Positions 18,404-28,058 of a stretch of 64,000 nucleotides of DNA are shown piece by piece; position 1 is the stretch's first letter, and each line of letters begins with the position of its first letter. Position numbers and translations under genes: made by a program. The DNA comes from Candidatus Edwardsiibacteriota bacterium (GTDB lineage Bacteria; Edwardsbacteria; AC1; EtOH8). Location: the NCBI GenBank assembly GCA_020053305.1, contig JAGVNJ010000030.1, positions 23,940 to 87,939 of the forward strand, given 5' to 3'. The notes beneath the pieces are model-generated. The model made no database searches, was not told the origin of the DNA, and was given only the letters and a program-made list of their open reading frames with translations.

Positions 18404-21400
18404 ATGATACTTTCTGAATTCGGTATCAAACGCCCGGTGACCGTCTTCATGATATTCATCGGCATCACCATCATCGGGCTGGTGGCCTTGGTAAACTTGA
18501 ACATCGACCTGCTGCCCGACATGTCTTTCCCCATTGTGGCGGTGATGACCGATTATCCCGGGGTGGGCCCGGCCGAAGTGGAGGCCATGGTCAGCCGGCC
18601 GATGGAGAGCGTGGTCAGCATGGTGCGTAACGTCAAGAACGTGCACTCCAACTCCAAGGAAGGTTCCTCGATGATCACCCTGGAGTTCGACTGGGGCACC
18701 GACATCGATGCCGCGGCCATAGACGTCCGGGAGAAGATCGACCTGGTAAAATCCCATCTGCCGGCCGGGGTGCAGAATCCCACCATCGTCAAATTCGATC
18801 CGGCCCTGATGCCGGTGATGGTGGTGGGCGTCTCCAGCCCCCGAGGAGTCTCCGAGCTTCGTCAATACTGCGACGACAACCTTAAGGACCGGCTGGCCCG
18901 GATCCCGGGGGTGGCCGCAGTAACCGTGCAGGGCGGCCAGGACCGTCAGATCCAGGTGAACATCGACCGCACCAGGATGGAGGCCCTGGGGCTTTCATTC
19001 GACCAGGTGGGTCAGTCCCTGATGGCCTCGAACCTGAACCTGCCCGGCGGACATTTAAAGAGCGGCCAGCTGGATTTTTTGATCCGGATCCCGGGCGAGT
19101 TCAAGAGCGTGGAGCAGATCTCGGCCACCGTCATCGGCAACCGGGGCGGGACCCCGGTCTACCTCCGGGATATCGCCAAGGTGGAGGACAGTTTTACCGA
19201 AATAGACACCGAGACCAAGCTCAACGGGCAGCGCTCGGTGGCCCTGGTCATCCAGAAACAATCCGGTTCCAACACCGTGGCGGTCAGCAACAAGATCCAG
19301 GCCAAGATCAAGGAGATGCAGAAGCAGATGCCTTCCGACATCAAGCTGTCGACCGCCTTTGATTCTGCCGAGTTCATCCGGGAATCCGTTAAAACCCTGC
19401 AAACCGAGGCCATCGGCGGTTCCCTGCTGGCCGTCCTGATCATACTGCTGTTCCTGCGCAACTTCTCCAGCACCCTGATCATCTCTCTGTCCATACCATT
19501 CTCAATCATTCTCACTTTCGTGCTGCTCTATTTCCGGAACATGACCCTGAACATCATGACACTGGGAGGGCTGGCCCTGGGGGTGGGGCGTTTGGTGGAC
19601 GATTCCATCGTGGTGCTGGAGAATATCTACCGTCACCGCCAGGCCGGGCAAAGCCCCGAGGAGGCCGCCCTGAAAGGCTCGGACCAGGTGTCCATGGCGG
19701 TGCTGGCGGCCACCATCACCACCATCGTGGTCTTTTTACCGATAGCCTTCGTCTCCGGAATCGCCGGGGTGCTTTTCCGGCCGATGGCCTACACTGTGTC
19801 ATTCTCCCTGATCGGCTCCTATTTCGTCTCCATGATGCTGCTGCCGCTTTTGACCAGCCGTTTCCTGAAGTTGGAAAAGCATGAGGCCATTGAGGCCGGT
19901 TCTACTTGGTGGAAAAAATTGATGGATAAGATAGGCAAATGGCAGAACGAAATGGATGGGTTCTACCAACGGGTATTGACCTGGTCCTTGTCCCATAAAA
20001 AAGCAGTGATGGGAATAACCCTGGCGGTGGTGGTGGCCAGCCTGTCGCTGTTTTTCTTGATCGACTCCGAGTTCATCCCCTCCAGCGACGAGGGGGAGTT
20101 CACCGTAAATGTGACCATGCCGGTGGGCACGTCGTTCAGGCAGACCGGCAGCATCATGCAGCGGATGGAGGATATCGTCAAAGCCGATGTCCCCGAGATC
20201 CGCACCTTATTCACCACTTTCGGCGAGGGCGAAGGGATGCGCAAGGCCATGGCCGGAACCGGGCCCAATATCGGGGCCATGCGGGTCAAGGTCGGTCCGC
20301 GCTCCCAGCGGAGCCGCAGCGTCGATCAGATCATTAATATGCTGAGAACTAAATTTTCGGCCATCCCTGACGCCCAGTCGGTGTTCCTCTCCGGAAGCCT
20401 GATATCCCAGATCATGAGCATGGGCGCCGGCGGGGCCATCCAGGTCGACATCCAGGGATATGACCTGGACAACTCCCGGAAGCTGGCTGAGCGGGTCAAG
20501 CAGACCGTGGCCTCGGTCAAGGGCACCAGGGACGTCAACATCAGCCGCAAGGAAGGCATGCCGGAATTGCAGGTGCTGGTGGACCGCGACAAGGCCGGGG
20601 CCATGGGCTTGAGTATTTACCAGGTGGCCTCGGCGGTGGAAACAGCCTTCAAGGGCAGGACCGTAACCCGTTTCCGCGACAGCAAGTTCGGCAAGGAATA
20701 TGACGTGGTGGTCCGTTTTCAGGAAAAAGACCGCACCCAGGTGCCGGACATCAAGAACCTTAAAGTGATGAGCCCTACCGGGCAACTGGTTCCGGTTTCC
20801 AACATCGCCAAAGTCCAAAAGGCTTTCGGCCCGGTGGACATCAGCCGCAAGAACCAGCAGCGGATAGTGTCAGTAACGGCCAACGCCACCGGCCGGGCCA
20901 TCGGCGCCATCAACGGCGAACTGGCCGAAAAGATAGGAAAGATCAGCATTCCCGAAGGCTTTACTGTGGAAGTGGGCGGCTCGGCCAAGGACATGGCCGA
21001 TAGTTTCAAGAACCTGTTTTATGCCACCCTGCTGGCCATCATGCTGGTATACATGGTGCTGGCCTCCCAGTTCGAATCCCTGCTGGACCCGTTTGTGATA
21101 ATGTTCTCGGTGCCGCTGGGCATCGTGGGCGTGATCTGGGGGCTGTTCCTGACCGGACACAATTTTTCGGTGATCGCTTTCATCGGCGTCATCATGCTGG
21201 TGGGAATAGTGGTCTCCAACGCCATCCTGCTGGTGGATTACGCCAATGTGCTGCGGCGGGAAGGGCTGGGACTTTACCAGGCGGTGATCAAGTCGGGCCA
21301 CACCCGGCTGCGCCCGATATTGATGACCACGTTGACCACCATCGTGGGCATGCTGCCCATGGCGCTGGGGATAGGCGAAAGCGCGGAAACATCGGCCCCG

Positions 21401-21502
21401 CTTGCCATTTCGGTGATCAGCGGGTTATCGGCATCCACGTTGTTGACCTTGATCTTTGTGCCAACGCTTTATGTGTTGTTTGAGGAAAGGCTGAGGAAAT
21501 AA
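18404..21502 (+). CDS. RND efflux transporter permease (AcrB/Cus-like superfamily)
   Basis: 1032 aa; FGIKRPVTVFMIFIGITIIGLVAL, GVGRLVDDSIVVLENIYRH, FIGVIMLVGIVVSNAILLVDYAN. Confidence 0.93.
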   Translation: MILSEFGIKRPVTVFMIFIGITIIGLVALVNLNIDLLPDMSFPIVAVMTDYPGVGPAEVEAMVSRPMESVVSMVRNVKNVHSNSKEGSSMITLEFDWGTDIDAAAIDVREKIDLVKSHLPAGVQNPTIVKFDPALMPVMVVGVSSPRGVSELRQYCDDNLKDRLARIPGVAAVTVQGGQDRQIQVNIDRTRMEALGLSFDQVGQSLMASNLNLPGGHLKSGQLDFLIRIPGEFKSVEQISATVIGNRGGTPVYLRDIAKVEDSFTEIDTETKLNGQRSVALVIQKQSGSNTVAVSNKIQAKIKEMQKQMPSDIKLSTAFDSAEFIRESVKTLQTEAIGGSLLAVLIILLFLRNFSSTLIISLSIPFSIILTFVLLYFRNMTLNIMTLGGLALGVGRLVDDSIVVLENIYRHRQAGQSPEEAALKGSDQVSMAVLAATITTIVVFLPIAFVSGIAGVLFRPMAYTVSFSLIGSYFVSMMLLPLLTSRFLKLEKHEAIEAGSTWWKKLMDKIGKWQNEMDGFYQRVLTWSLSHKKAVMGITLAVVVASLSLFFLIDSEFIPSSDEGEFTVNVTMPVGTSFRQTGSIMQRMEDIVKADVPEIRTLFTTFGEGEGMRKAMAGTGPNIGAMRVKVGPRSQRSRSVDQIINMLRTKFSAIPDAQSVFLSGSLISQIMSMGAGGAIQVDIQGYDLDNSRKLAERVKQTVASVKGTRDVNISRKEGMPELQVLVDRDKAGAMGLSIYQVASAVETAFKGRTVTRFRDSKFGKEYDVVVRFQEKDRTQVPDIKNLKVMSPTGQLVPVSNIAKVQKAFGPVDISRKNQQRIVSVTANATGRAIGAINGELAEKIGKISIPEGFTVEVGGSAKDMADSFKNLFYATLLAIMLVYMVLASQFESLLDPFVIMFSVPLGIVGVIWGLFLTGHNFSVIAFIGVIMLVGIVVSNAILLVDYANVLRREGLGLYQAVIKSGHTRLRPILMTTLTTIVGMLPMALGIGESAETSAPLAISVISGLSASTLLTLIFVPTLYVLFEERLRK

Positions 21503-21517
21503 TAGTTCGCAGATTAT

Positions 21518-21553
21518 AAATAGCCCGTTCTATATGAACGGGCTATTTATTTT
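21518..21553 (+). terminator. Rho-independent terminator
   Basis: AAATAGCCCGTTC-TATAT-GAACGGGCTATTT followed by an AT-rich tract. Confidence 0.8.
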
Positions 21554-21554
21554 A

Positions 21555-21583
21555 TTGACAATGCCTTATTTTACGGATAAAAT
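21555..21583 (+). promoter_or_regulatory. Sigma70-like promoter TTGACA-N17-TAAAAT
   Basis: -35 21555-21560, -10 21578-21583, upstream of the YhaM-like gene. Confidence 0.65.
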
Positions 21584-21606
21584 AGGCCAAACAGGTGGAG
21601 AATAAT

Positions 21607-22602
21607 ATGAGTCGAATTACAATCTCCCAGCTTAAAACCGCCGAGATGCAGGGCCGGGATCTGATAGAAATTTACGCTCTGCGCAAGGTGGAGATCAAGA
21701 CCAAGGAGTCCGACGGGAAATCTTTTCTTTCCCTGGAGGTGGGCGACGCCACCGGACGGATTGATGCCATAATGTGGAACGAGGCCGATGCAGCCTATAG
21801 GCAGATATCCCCCGGCGATGTGGTCCAGGTCAAGGCTGTGGTCGGTAAATACAAGGATAATGCTCAGCTGAGGATAGACAATATACGAAAGTGCGAAAAA
21901 AATGAGTATCGGCTGGCTGATTTTCTGGCGTCATCAGTTTTCTCCCACAGCGAACTGGAGGCATCCATAAGGTCGGAGACGGCCGGGGTCAAGAATCCCC
22001 ATCTGGCAAAATTGTTGAAGCTGTTCTTTGATGATCAGGACTTCATGAGGGAGTTTCTGGATGCCCCGGCAGCCAAGTTGTGGCATCACGGCTGGATCGG
22101 GGGCCTGGCTGAACACACGATCTCTGTTTGCCGGCTGGCCCGGGCGGCCCTTAAAAATTACCAGCTGCTGGAGCCCGATATCCTGATCACCGGTTGCCTG
22201 TTGCACGATATCGGCAAGATCAGGGAATTTGCCGTGAGCACCTTCGTAGATTATTCCGATGACGGCCGTCTGATGGGACATATAGTGCTGGGTGATCAGA
22301 TGCTGTTGGAGAGGATGGCCAAAATAAAGGATTTTCCAGAGGAGACGGCCAAACGTCTCAGGCATATCGTGCTCTCCCACCACGGAGAGAAGGAGAAGGG
22401 CTCCCCGGTGGTCCCGGCCACCCTGGAGGCGCTGGTGGTGCACCACTGCGATTTCATGGACGCCCATGCCGCCGCCTATGAGAGGATCATTCGAAGGGAA
22501 GGGAGCGACAATAAACGTTGGAGCGAGTACGTCAATCTGATAGACCGCTTCATCTATTTGGCCCGGGAGGAAGGAGGCCCAGATAATCTACAACTTTTTT
22601 AA
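21607..22602 (+). CDS. YhaM-like 3'-5' exoribonuclease (OB fold + HD domain)
   Basis: OB-fold N-terminus (SFLSLEVGDATGRIDAIMWN) and HD motif (LAEHTISVCRLA...ITGCLLHDIGKI). Confidence 0.82.
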   Translation: MSRITISQLKTAEMQGRDLIEIYALRKVEIKTKESDGKSFLSLEVGDATGRIDAIMWNEADAAYRQISPGDVVQVKAVVGKYKDNAQLRIDNIRKCEKNEYRLADFLASSVFSHSELEASIRSETAGVKNPHLAKLLKLFFDDQDFMREFLDAPAAKLWHHGWIGGLAEHTISVCRLARAALKNYQLLEPDILITGCLLHDIGKIREFAVSTFVDYSDDGRLMGHIVLGDQMLLERMAKIKDFPEETAKRLRHIVLSHHGEKEKGSPVVPATLEALVVHHCDFMDAHAAAYERIIRREGSDNKRWSEYVNLIDRFIYLAREEGGPDNLQLF

Positions 22603-22686
22603 TTGCCCCTTGCCAAAATGTGCTTCTTATGATAATATTTACTGTAGTAATTGAATATAATAGTAATAAATAATTAAGGAGAACCG

Positions 22687-22917
22687 ATGGAAGATCTCAA
22701 TCTGGCGAAAAAACTGGTCAGGGCCCTGGACATGGCTATAAAGTTCGAAAGGCAGGCCCAGGAGAGGTATGCCCGGGAGGCCACCTATTCTTACGAATAC
22801 GACGTGAAGAGCCTGTTCAAACAGCTGGTTTCCGAGGAGTTGAAGCATGAAAGGATCCTGACCCAGAAGAAGAATCTGGTGCTCAAGGATATCGCCAAAA
22901 TGGATAAGAAGAAATAA
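22687..22917 (+). CDS. Short ferritin/rubrerythrin-like protein
   Basis: 76 aa; ALDMAIKFERQAQERYAREATY...LFKQLVSEELKHERIL resembles one helical half of a ferritin-like domain. Confidence 0.6.
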   Translation: MEDLNLAKKLVRALDMAIKFERQAQERYAREATYSYEYDVKSLFKQLVSEELKHERILTQKKNLVLKDIAKMDKKK

Positions 22918-22934
22918 TTTACAAGGAGTTGAAT

Positions 22935-23135
22935 ATGCCCAAAAAAACCTATCCCAAGATCGATGTTGAGGCCTGTATTGGCTGCGGAGCCTGCGTTTCG
23001 GCCTGTCCCACCAGCGTACTGGATATGCCTTCGGACAAGGCGGTAGTGGTCAAGGCCGATGCCTGCACCGAATGCGGAGCCTGCGTGGATGCCTGCCCGG
23101 TTTCCTGCATTGTACTGGCCGAGCAGGATATTTAA
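22935..23135 (+). CDS. 2x[4Fe-4S] ferredoxin
   Basis: CIGCGACVSACP and CTECGACVDACP. Confidence 0.92.
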   Translation: MPKKTYPKIDVEACIGCGACVSACPTSVLDMPSDKAVVVKADACTECGACVDACPVSCIVLAEQDI

Positions 23136-23160
23136 TCAAAAAACATCAAATGAGAAAATT

Positions 23161-23823
23161 ATGAAAAAGATCGCGATAATTCTGCTGGCTGGTGCCTCTA
23201 TGGCGGCAAGCGCCTCGGCCGGGATGCTGCCTTTTGCCAACAGCATGTTGACCTTAAAGGGTGGGTATTATAATCCCTCCGGGGTGAAGGGCAACGGAGG
23301 GCTTCTGCTGGGCTTGGGGGTCGGCAATGCGGTGGACGATATGGTCAGCCTGTCGCTGGGGCTGGAATACTTCGGCAAGAGTTTCGAGGAAAAGCAGGAA
23401 GCAGACACCTCCAGCACCACCGGGATAACCACCACCACCATGGTCAAGGTGCTTTACGAGCATAAGGTTACTTATCTGCCATTATGGGCCAGTTTGAACA
23501 TCACCATCCCCGCCGGCGGGGCCATAAAACCTTTTGTAGGGGGCGACCTGGGGTGGGGATTGGCCAAGGTGTCCTATGATTACAAGGATACCACCATCGC
23601 CGCCGATAAGATCACCCAGGGTCCGGATGACGGTTTTTACACCGGCTTCGGCTGGCGGGCCAGGGGAGGGGCCAGGATCGGGCTGGGGATGCGCAGCACC
23701 CTGCTACTGGAGGCCTCTTATAACGGCACCACAGTGGCCCGCGAAGAGGACGGTGGCTGGGAGAGGGAGCTGGACATGTCCGGCATCGGTATTGGCGCAG
23801 CCATAGAATTAAAAGGTTTTTAA
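23161..23823 (+). CDS. Outer membrane beta-barrel protein
   Basis: Signal peptide MKKIAIILLAGASMAASASA; alternating barrel strands; start moved to ATG 23161. Confidence 0.65.
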   Translation: MKKIAIILLAGASMAASASAGMLPFANSMLTLKGGYYNPSGVKGNGGLLLGLGVGNAVDDMVSLSLGLEYFGKSFEEKQEADTSSTTGITTTTMVKVLYEHKVTYLPLWASLNITIPAGGAIKPFVGGDLGWGLAKVSYDYKDTTIAADKITQGPDDGFYTGFGWRARGGARIGLGMRSTLLLEASYNGTTVAREEDGGWERELDMSGIGIGAAIELKGF

Positions 23824-23843
23824 AGCTCACATCAAAATAATTG

Positions 23844-23876
23844 AAAAGCCCCCGCTTAGGCAGGGGCTTTTTCTTA
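23844..23876. terminator. Terminator hairpin between convergent genes
   Basis: AAAAGCCCCCGCTTAGGCAGGGGCTTTTT between the OMP (+) and recG (-). Confidence 0.75.
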
Positions 23877-25937
23877 TCCGGTGGCGGTGAACTTATCAGC
23901 CTCGGGATGAAAAGCATGAAGCCCGGTTTTGATGCCCAAATGTTGTTTTTGGGACAGGTCTGGATCGCCGGCCAGGATGCGCTTGGCTTCCTCCCTGGCT
24001 GGGGCGATCAAGGCAACGTCTCTTGCCAGATCGGCGATCTTAAGCTGAGGCAGGCCGTGCTGTCTGGTGCTCCAGAATTCTCCCGGGCCGCGCAGTTCCA
24101 GATCTTTTTCCGCGATCTTGAAGCCGTCGCTCATGCTTTGCATGGTATCCAGCCTTTGCCGTGCCTCGGGCGTCAGTTTAGGCCCGGCCATCAAGATGCA
24201 GTATGATTTGTGGCTGCCCCGGCCCACCCGGCCCCTTAGCTGGTGTAGCTGGGATAGCCCGAACCTTTCGGCATGCTCGATGAACATGATGTTAGCATTA
24301 GGGACGTCTATCCCCACCTCAATGACCGTGGTGGAGACCAGGATATCGATGGCATGGTTCCTGAAGTCCTCCATCACCGCCTGCCGGTCCTCGGTTGACA
24401 GCTGGCCATGCATCAGCCCCACCCGGCGCTCATTGAAGATATCCTGTGATAATGTCCGATGCATCTTGATGGCGGCCTTCAACTCGGTTTTATCCGACTC
24501 CTCGATCACCGGGTAGACCACGTAAGCCTGTCTTCCCTGTCCTATCTGCTGTTCGATGAAATCGTAGACCTTTGAACGATTGGCCTCAGCCGTCCATTTG
24601 GTGGTTATACTCTGCCTTCCCTGGGGCATCTGATCTATGGTGGAAAGGTCCAGGTCCCCGTATACCGTCATAGCCAGGGTCCGGGGTATGGGCGTGGCGG
24701 TCATCACCAGGGTATGGGGATACTTCCCCTTAAAGCGGAGTGCCGCCCGCTGGCTTACCCCAAAGCGGTGCTGTTCGTCGATAATCGCCAGGCCCAGGTT
24801 GGAGAACACGACCGATTCCTGGATCAATGCCTGGGTGCCCATACAGACGTTTACTCTGCCATCGCTAAGCCCCTGGTTAATAGCGATCCGCCCCTTGTTT
24901 TTGATCTTGCTGGTCAGCAGTGCGGAGACAATGCCCAGCCTGTCAAGCCAGGGGCGCAGGGAATTGTAATGCTGTTCGGCCAGCAGTTCGGTGGGGGCCA
25001 TCAAACTGGCCTGGGTTCCGCCTCTTACCGCCTGTATTATGGCTGCCAGGGCCACAATGGTCTTGCCGGAGCCGACATCGCCCTGAAGCAGGCGGTGCAT
25101 CGGCCTGGCCTGGCCAAGGTCGGTCGTTATCTCTCCGATCACCCGTATTTGGGCATCGGTCAGCCTAAAGGGGAGGATGGAGGAAAAATTATTTCTCCAA
25201 TCCGATGATTTTACCCTGGCGCCGACCCTTTGTTTCTGCAGGGAATTCTTCTTAAGCAAAAGGATCAGTTCCAGGTATAGTAATTCTTCAAAGGCCAAGC
25301 GGCGGTGAGCCTGTTCCAATATCTCCGGGGTCTCCGGGAAATGAAGCTGGGCTATGGCCTGCCGGATGCCCATCAGGCTTTTGGCTTCGATAAGCTCCGG
25401 GGGCAGGGGTTCAGCTATCTCGTCCAGGTATCCTTCCATGGCGGATTTTATCACCTGCCGGATCTGTTTGGCAGAAAGTCCGCTGGTGGCGGGGTGGAGG
25501 GGGACGATCCTTCCGGTGTGGATAAGTTCGGCATCCTCGCTGTCCAGCAGCTCATATTCCGGGTTGGACATGGACAGGCCATGGTCGGACAGCACCTGTC
25601 CCGAGACCACTATGCGGTCGCCTATCTGAAACCGGTCTTTCAGGTAGGGCTGGTTGAACCATTTGCACAGCAGGTAGCCGGTATCGTCGCTCACCAGCAG
25701 ATTGAAGATGGTAAAATTACGGCGGGTGTGGACCAACCCCTTGTCGGACACCTGGCCGAAGACAGTGATATTTTCGCCGACCCGGATATCATGGATGTTT
25801 TTGATAAGGCTGCGGTCCAGGTATCTCCGGGGGGGGTAATACAGCAAATCCCTCACCGAAGCTATCCCCAGCTTATTGAAAAGCAGGGCTCGTTTGGGCC
25901 CCACTCCTTTTAAATATTGAATATTAGTTTCCAGCAT
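23874..25937 (-). CDS. recG: ATP-dependent DNA helicase RecG
   Basis: Wedge domain start (LKGVGPKRALLFNKLGI), LLQGDVGSGKTIVA, IIDEQHRFGV, QLRGRVGRG. Confidence 0.95.
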   Translation of the reverse strand: MLETNIQYLKGVGPKRALLFNKLGIASVRDLLYYPPRRYLDRSLIKNIHDIRVGENITVFGQVSDKGLVHTRRNFTIFNLLVSDDTGYLLCKWFNQPYLKDRFQIGDRIVVSGQVLSDHGLSMSNPEYELLDSEDAELIHTGRIVPLHPATSGLSAKQIRQVIKSAMEGYLDEIAEPLPPELIEAKSLMGIRQAIAQLHFPETPEILEQAHRRLAFEELLYLELILLLKKNSLQKQRVGARVKSSDWRNNFSSILPFRLTDAQIRVIGEITTDLGQARPMHRLLQGDVGSGKTIVALAAIIQAVRGGTQASLMAPTELLAEQHYNSLRPWLDRLGIVSALLTSKIKNKGRIAINQGLSDGRVNVCMGTQALIQESVVFSNLGLAIIDEQHRFGVSQRAALRFKGKYPHTLVMTATPIPRTLAMTVYGDLDLSTIDQMPQGRQSITTKWTAEANRSKVYDFIEQQIGQGRQAYVVYPVIEESDKTELKAAIKMHRTLSQDIFNERRVGLMHGQLSTEDRQAVMEDFRNHAIDILVSTTVIEVGIDVPNANIMFIEHAERFGLSQLHQLRGRVGRGSHKSYCILMAGPKLTPEARQRLDTMQSMSDGFKIAEKDLELRGPGEFWSTRQHGLPQLKIADLARDVALIAPAREEAKRILAGDPDLSQKQHLGIKTGLHAFHPEADKFTATG

Positions 25938-25998
25938 TTCCTTACAAACGAGACCAACCGAAAGCGATTCGATTGGTCTTGATAATCTTTATTTCCAT

Positions 25999-26589
25999 CT
26001 ATATTGATCTTTTGCCGACATTTCCCAGCACTTGGCGGGCGATCTCCTTCAGGGTCTCAAAAACGCCTATTCCCTGGCTGGCCACGGCCTCGAAATCGGG
26101 CAGATTATTGCCGTTCAGCTGGGACTTCAATTCGTCCAGGGATACGATGTTGGGCAGGTCCCTTTTATTATACTGAATGACCAGCGGTACGGTGTCCAGG
26201 GAGAGGGACATCTCGGCCAGGTTTTCCTTTAAATTGGCGAAACTGGCCAGGGTGTCCTCATATCGTTCCTGCTGGGAATCGGCCACGAATACTATACCGT
26301 CGACGCCCCGCAGCACCAGCTTGCGGCTAGCGTTATAGAACACCTGGCCGGGGACGGTGTATAAATGAAACTTGGTTTTGTATCCCTGGATGGTACCCAG
26401 GTCCAAGGGCATGAAATCGAAGAACAGGGTGCGGTCCAGTTCGGTGGCCAGCGATATCAGCTGGCTCTTGGCCTGGGGGTCAACCTTCTGGTAGATCTGC
26501 CGGAGGTTGGTGGTCTTGCCGCCCAGGCCGGGGCCGTAAAAAACGATCTTGCAGCTGATCTCCCGGGAGGCTCGGTTTATAAGGGCCAT
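25999..26589 (-). CDS. MglA-like small Ras-family GTPase
   Basis: KIVFYGPGLGGKTTNLRQIY, DFMPLDLGTIQGYKTKFHLYTVPGQVFYNASRKLVLRGVDGIVFVADSQ, NKRDLP. Confidence 0.88.
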   Translation of the reverse strand: MALINRASREISCKIVFYGPGLGGKTTNLRQIYQKVDPQAKSQLISLATELDRTLFFDFMPLDLGTIQGYKTKFHLYTVPGQVFYNASRKLVLRGVDGIVFVADSQQERYEDTLASFANLKENLAEMSLSLDTVPLVIQYNKRDLPNIVSLDELKSQLNGNNLPDFEAVASQGIGVFETLKEIARQVLGNVGKRSI

Positions 26590-26600
26590 AAACGGTCGCT

Positions 26601-28058
26601 TTATGTTAATTTATAAAACAATTCCAGGTACTTTCGGGCCGAGGCCTCCCAGGAATAGTCGCAGGACATGGCACTTGACATCAACTGTTGCCATGAAGGT
26701 TGGGTCTTAAAAAGCTCCAGGGCTCTGGAGATTGCCCCGGAAAAGGCCGCCGGGGAATATTCGTTAAAAGTGAAGCCATTGGCTTTTTGATGTCCCGGGT
26801 GATAATCGACTACGGTATCGGCCAGGCCGCCGGTACTCCGGACAATGGGTATGGCCCCATATCTTAGGGCTATCAATTGCCCCAGGCCGCAGGGCTCATA
26901 ACGGGAGGGCATCAGGAACATATCCAAGCCGGCATAGGTCAGGTGGGCCATTTCGTTGTCAAAGGCCAGCTTCAGGCCGAGCCGTTCCGGATACTGTTGC
27001 TGCCGGCTGATAAGCAGTTCGTGGTATCCGATGTCTCCGGTGCCCAGAACAGCCATATCCAGGTTGCTCTCGAATAGACGGGGCAGGGCTTCGGCCATTA
27101 TATCCAAACCCTTTTGAGCGGACAGCCGTGAGACCATCCCCAACAGGGGTTTTTCGACCCGATATTCCAGGCCGAATCTCTTACAAAGAAATCTTTTGGC
27201 AATTTGTTTATTGGCAAAATCCGCTGCATCGTATCTGGCCGGTAGAAACCCGTCGGTTTCTGGATCCCACTCGGAATAATCTATGCCGTTGATGATCCCG
27301 GTAAGTTTGTGCTGCAGGATATTCAATAGTCCGTGCAGGCCGCATCCGAACTCCGGGGTCAATATCTCCCGGGAATAATTAGGACTGACCGTGGTGATGT
27401 GATCGGAGAATGACAAGCCGCCCTTTAAAAAGTTCATCTTGCCATAGAATTCAAGGCCGTCAATGTGGAAGATGGACCAGGGCAGGCCGGCCGTAAGCAT
27501 GGTCTCGGGCGGGAATAACCCCTGAAAGGCCAGATTATGGATGGTGAAGACAGTTCTGGTATCCTTGAAAACGGGGTTATTGTCATAAATGTTCTTGAGA
27601 TACACCGGGACCAGGCCACTCTGCCAATCATGACAATGGATGATATCGGGGTTCAGCCCCAGCCGGATGATCAACTCCAGCGAGGCCCGGGCAAACAGGA
27701 TGAACCTCTGGGCGTTATCCTGATAATCGCCCCTGGATGTGCCGTATAATTCCAGGCGGCTGTTGAAATAGGGATGGTCGATGAAATAGGTGGTGATGCC
27801 GGTAACGGCCCGGGAACTGATGACGGTTATTTTTTCGGCGCTATGGCCTATCGGGACATCGAATTCGATGCCGGTTGGTTCGACCTGCATCCTGGTTTTA
27901 TCGATAGCCTGATAAGACGGCAGGATGGCAATGGACCGATGCCCCGCCTGATGGTACATCCGGGCCAGAGAGCCGGCCACGTCGGCCAGACCCCCGGTTT
28001 TGGCAAAGGGAACCATCTCGGAGGAGATGGTTATAATGTTCAACGTCCGCCCGGTCAA
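26601..28058 (-). CDS. glgA: Glycogen synthase
   Basis: SSEMVPFAKTGGLADVAGSLA, HCHDWQSGLVPVYLK, MPSRYEPCGLGQLIALRYG. Confidence 0.93.
   Translation of the reverse strand: MTGRTLNIITISSEMVPFAKTGGLADVAGSLARMYHQAGHRSIAILPSYQAIDKTRMQVEPTGIEFDVPIGHSAEKITVISSRAVTGITTYFIDHPYFNSRLELYGTSRGDYQDNAQRFILFARASLELIIRLGLNPDIIHCHDWQSGLVPVYLKNIYDNNPVFKDTRTVFTIHNLAFQGLFPPETMLTAGLPWSIFHIDGLEFYGKMNFLKGGLSFSDHITTVSPNYSREILTPEFGCGLHGLLNILQHKLTGIINGIDYSEWDPETDGFLPARYDAADFANKQIAKRFLCKRFGLEYRVEKPLLGMVSRLSAQKGLDIMAEALPRLFESNLDMAVLGTGDIGYHELLISRQQQYPERLGLKLAFDNEMAHLTYAGLDMFLMPSRYEPCGLGQLIALRYGAIPIVRSTGGLADTVVDYHPGHQKANGFTFNEYSPAAFSGAISRALELFKTQPSWQQLMSSAMSCDYSWEASARKYLELFYKLT

Noticed and set aside
25999-26589. MglA as part of a gliding/polarity system
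   Set aside because: No MglB-like roadblock partner or motility genes in this window; MglA-like GTPases are widespread, so nothing unusual can be claimed.
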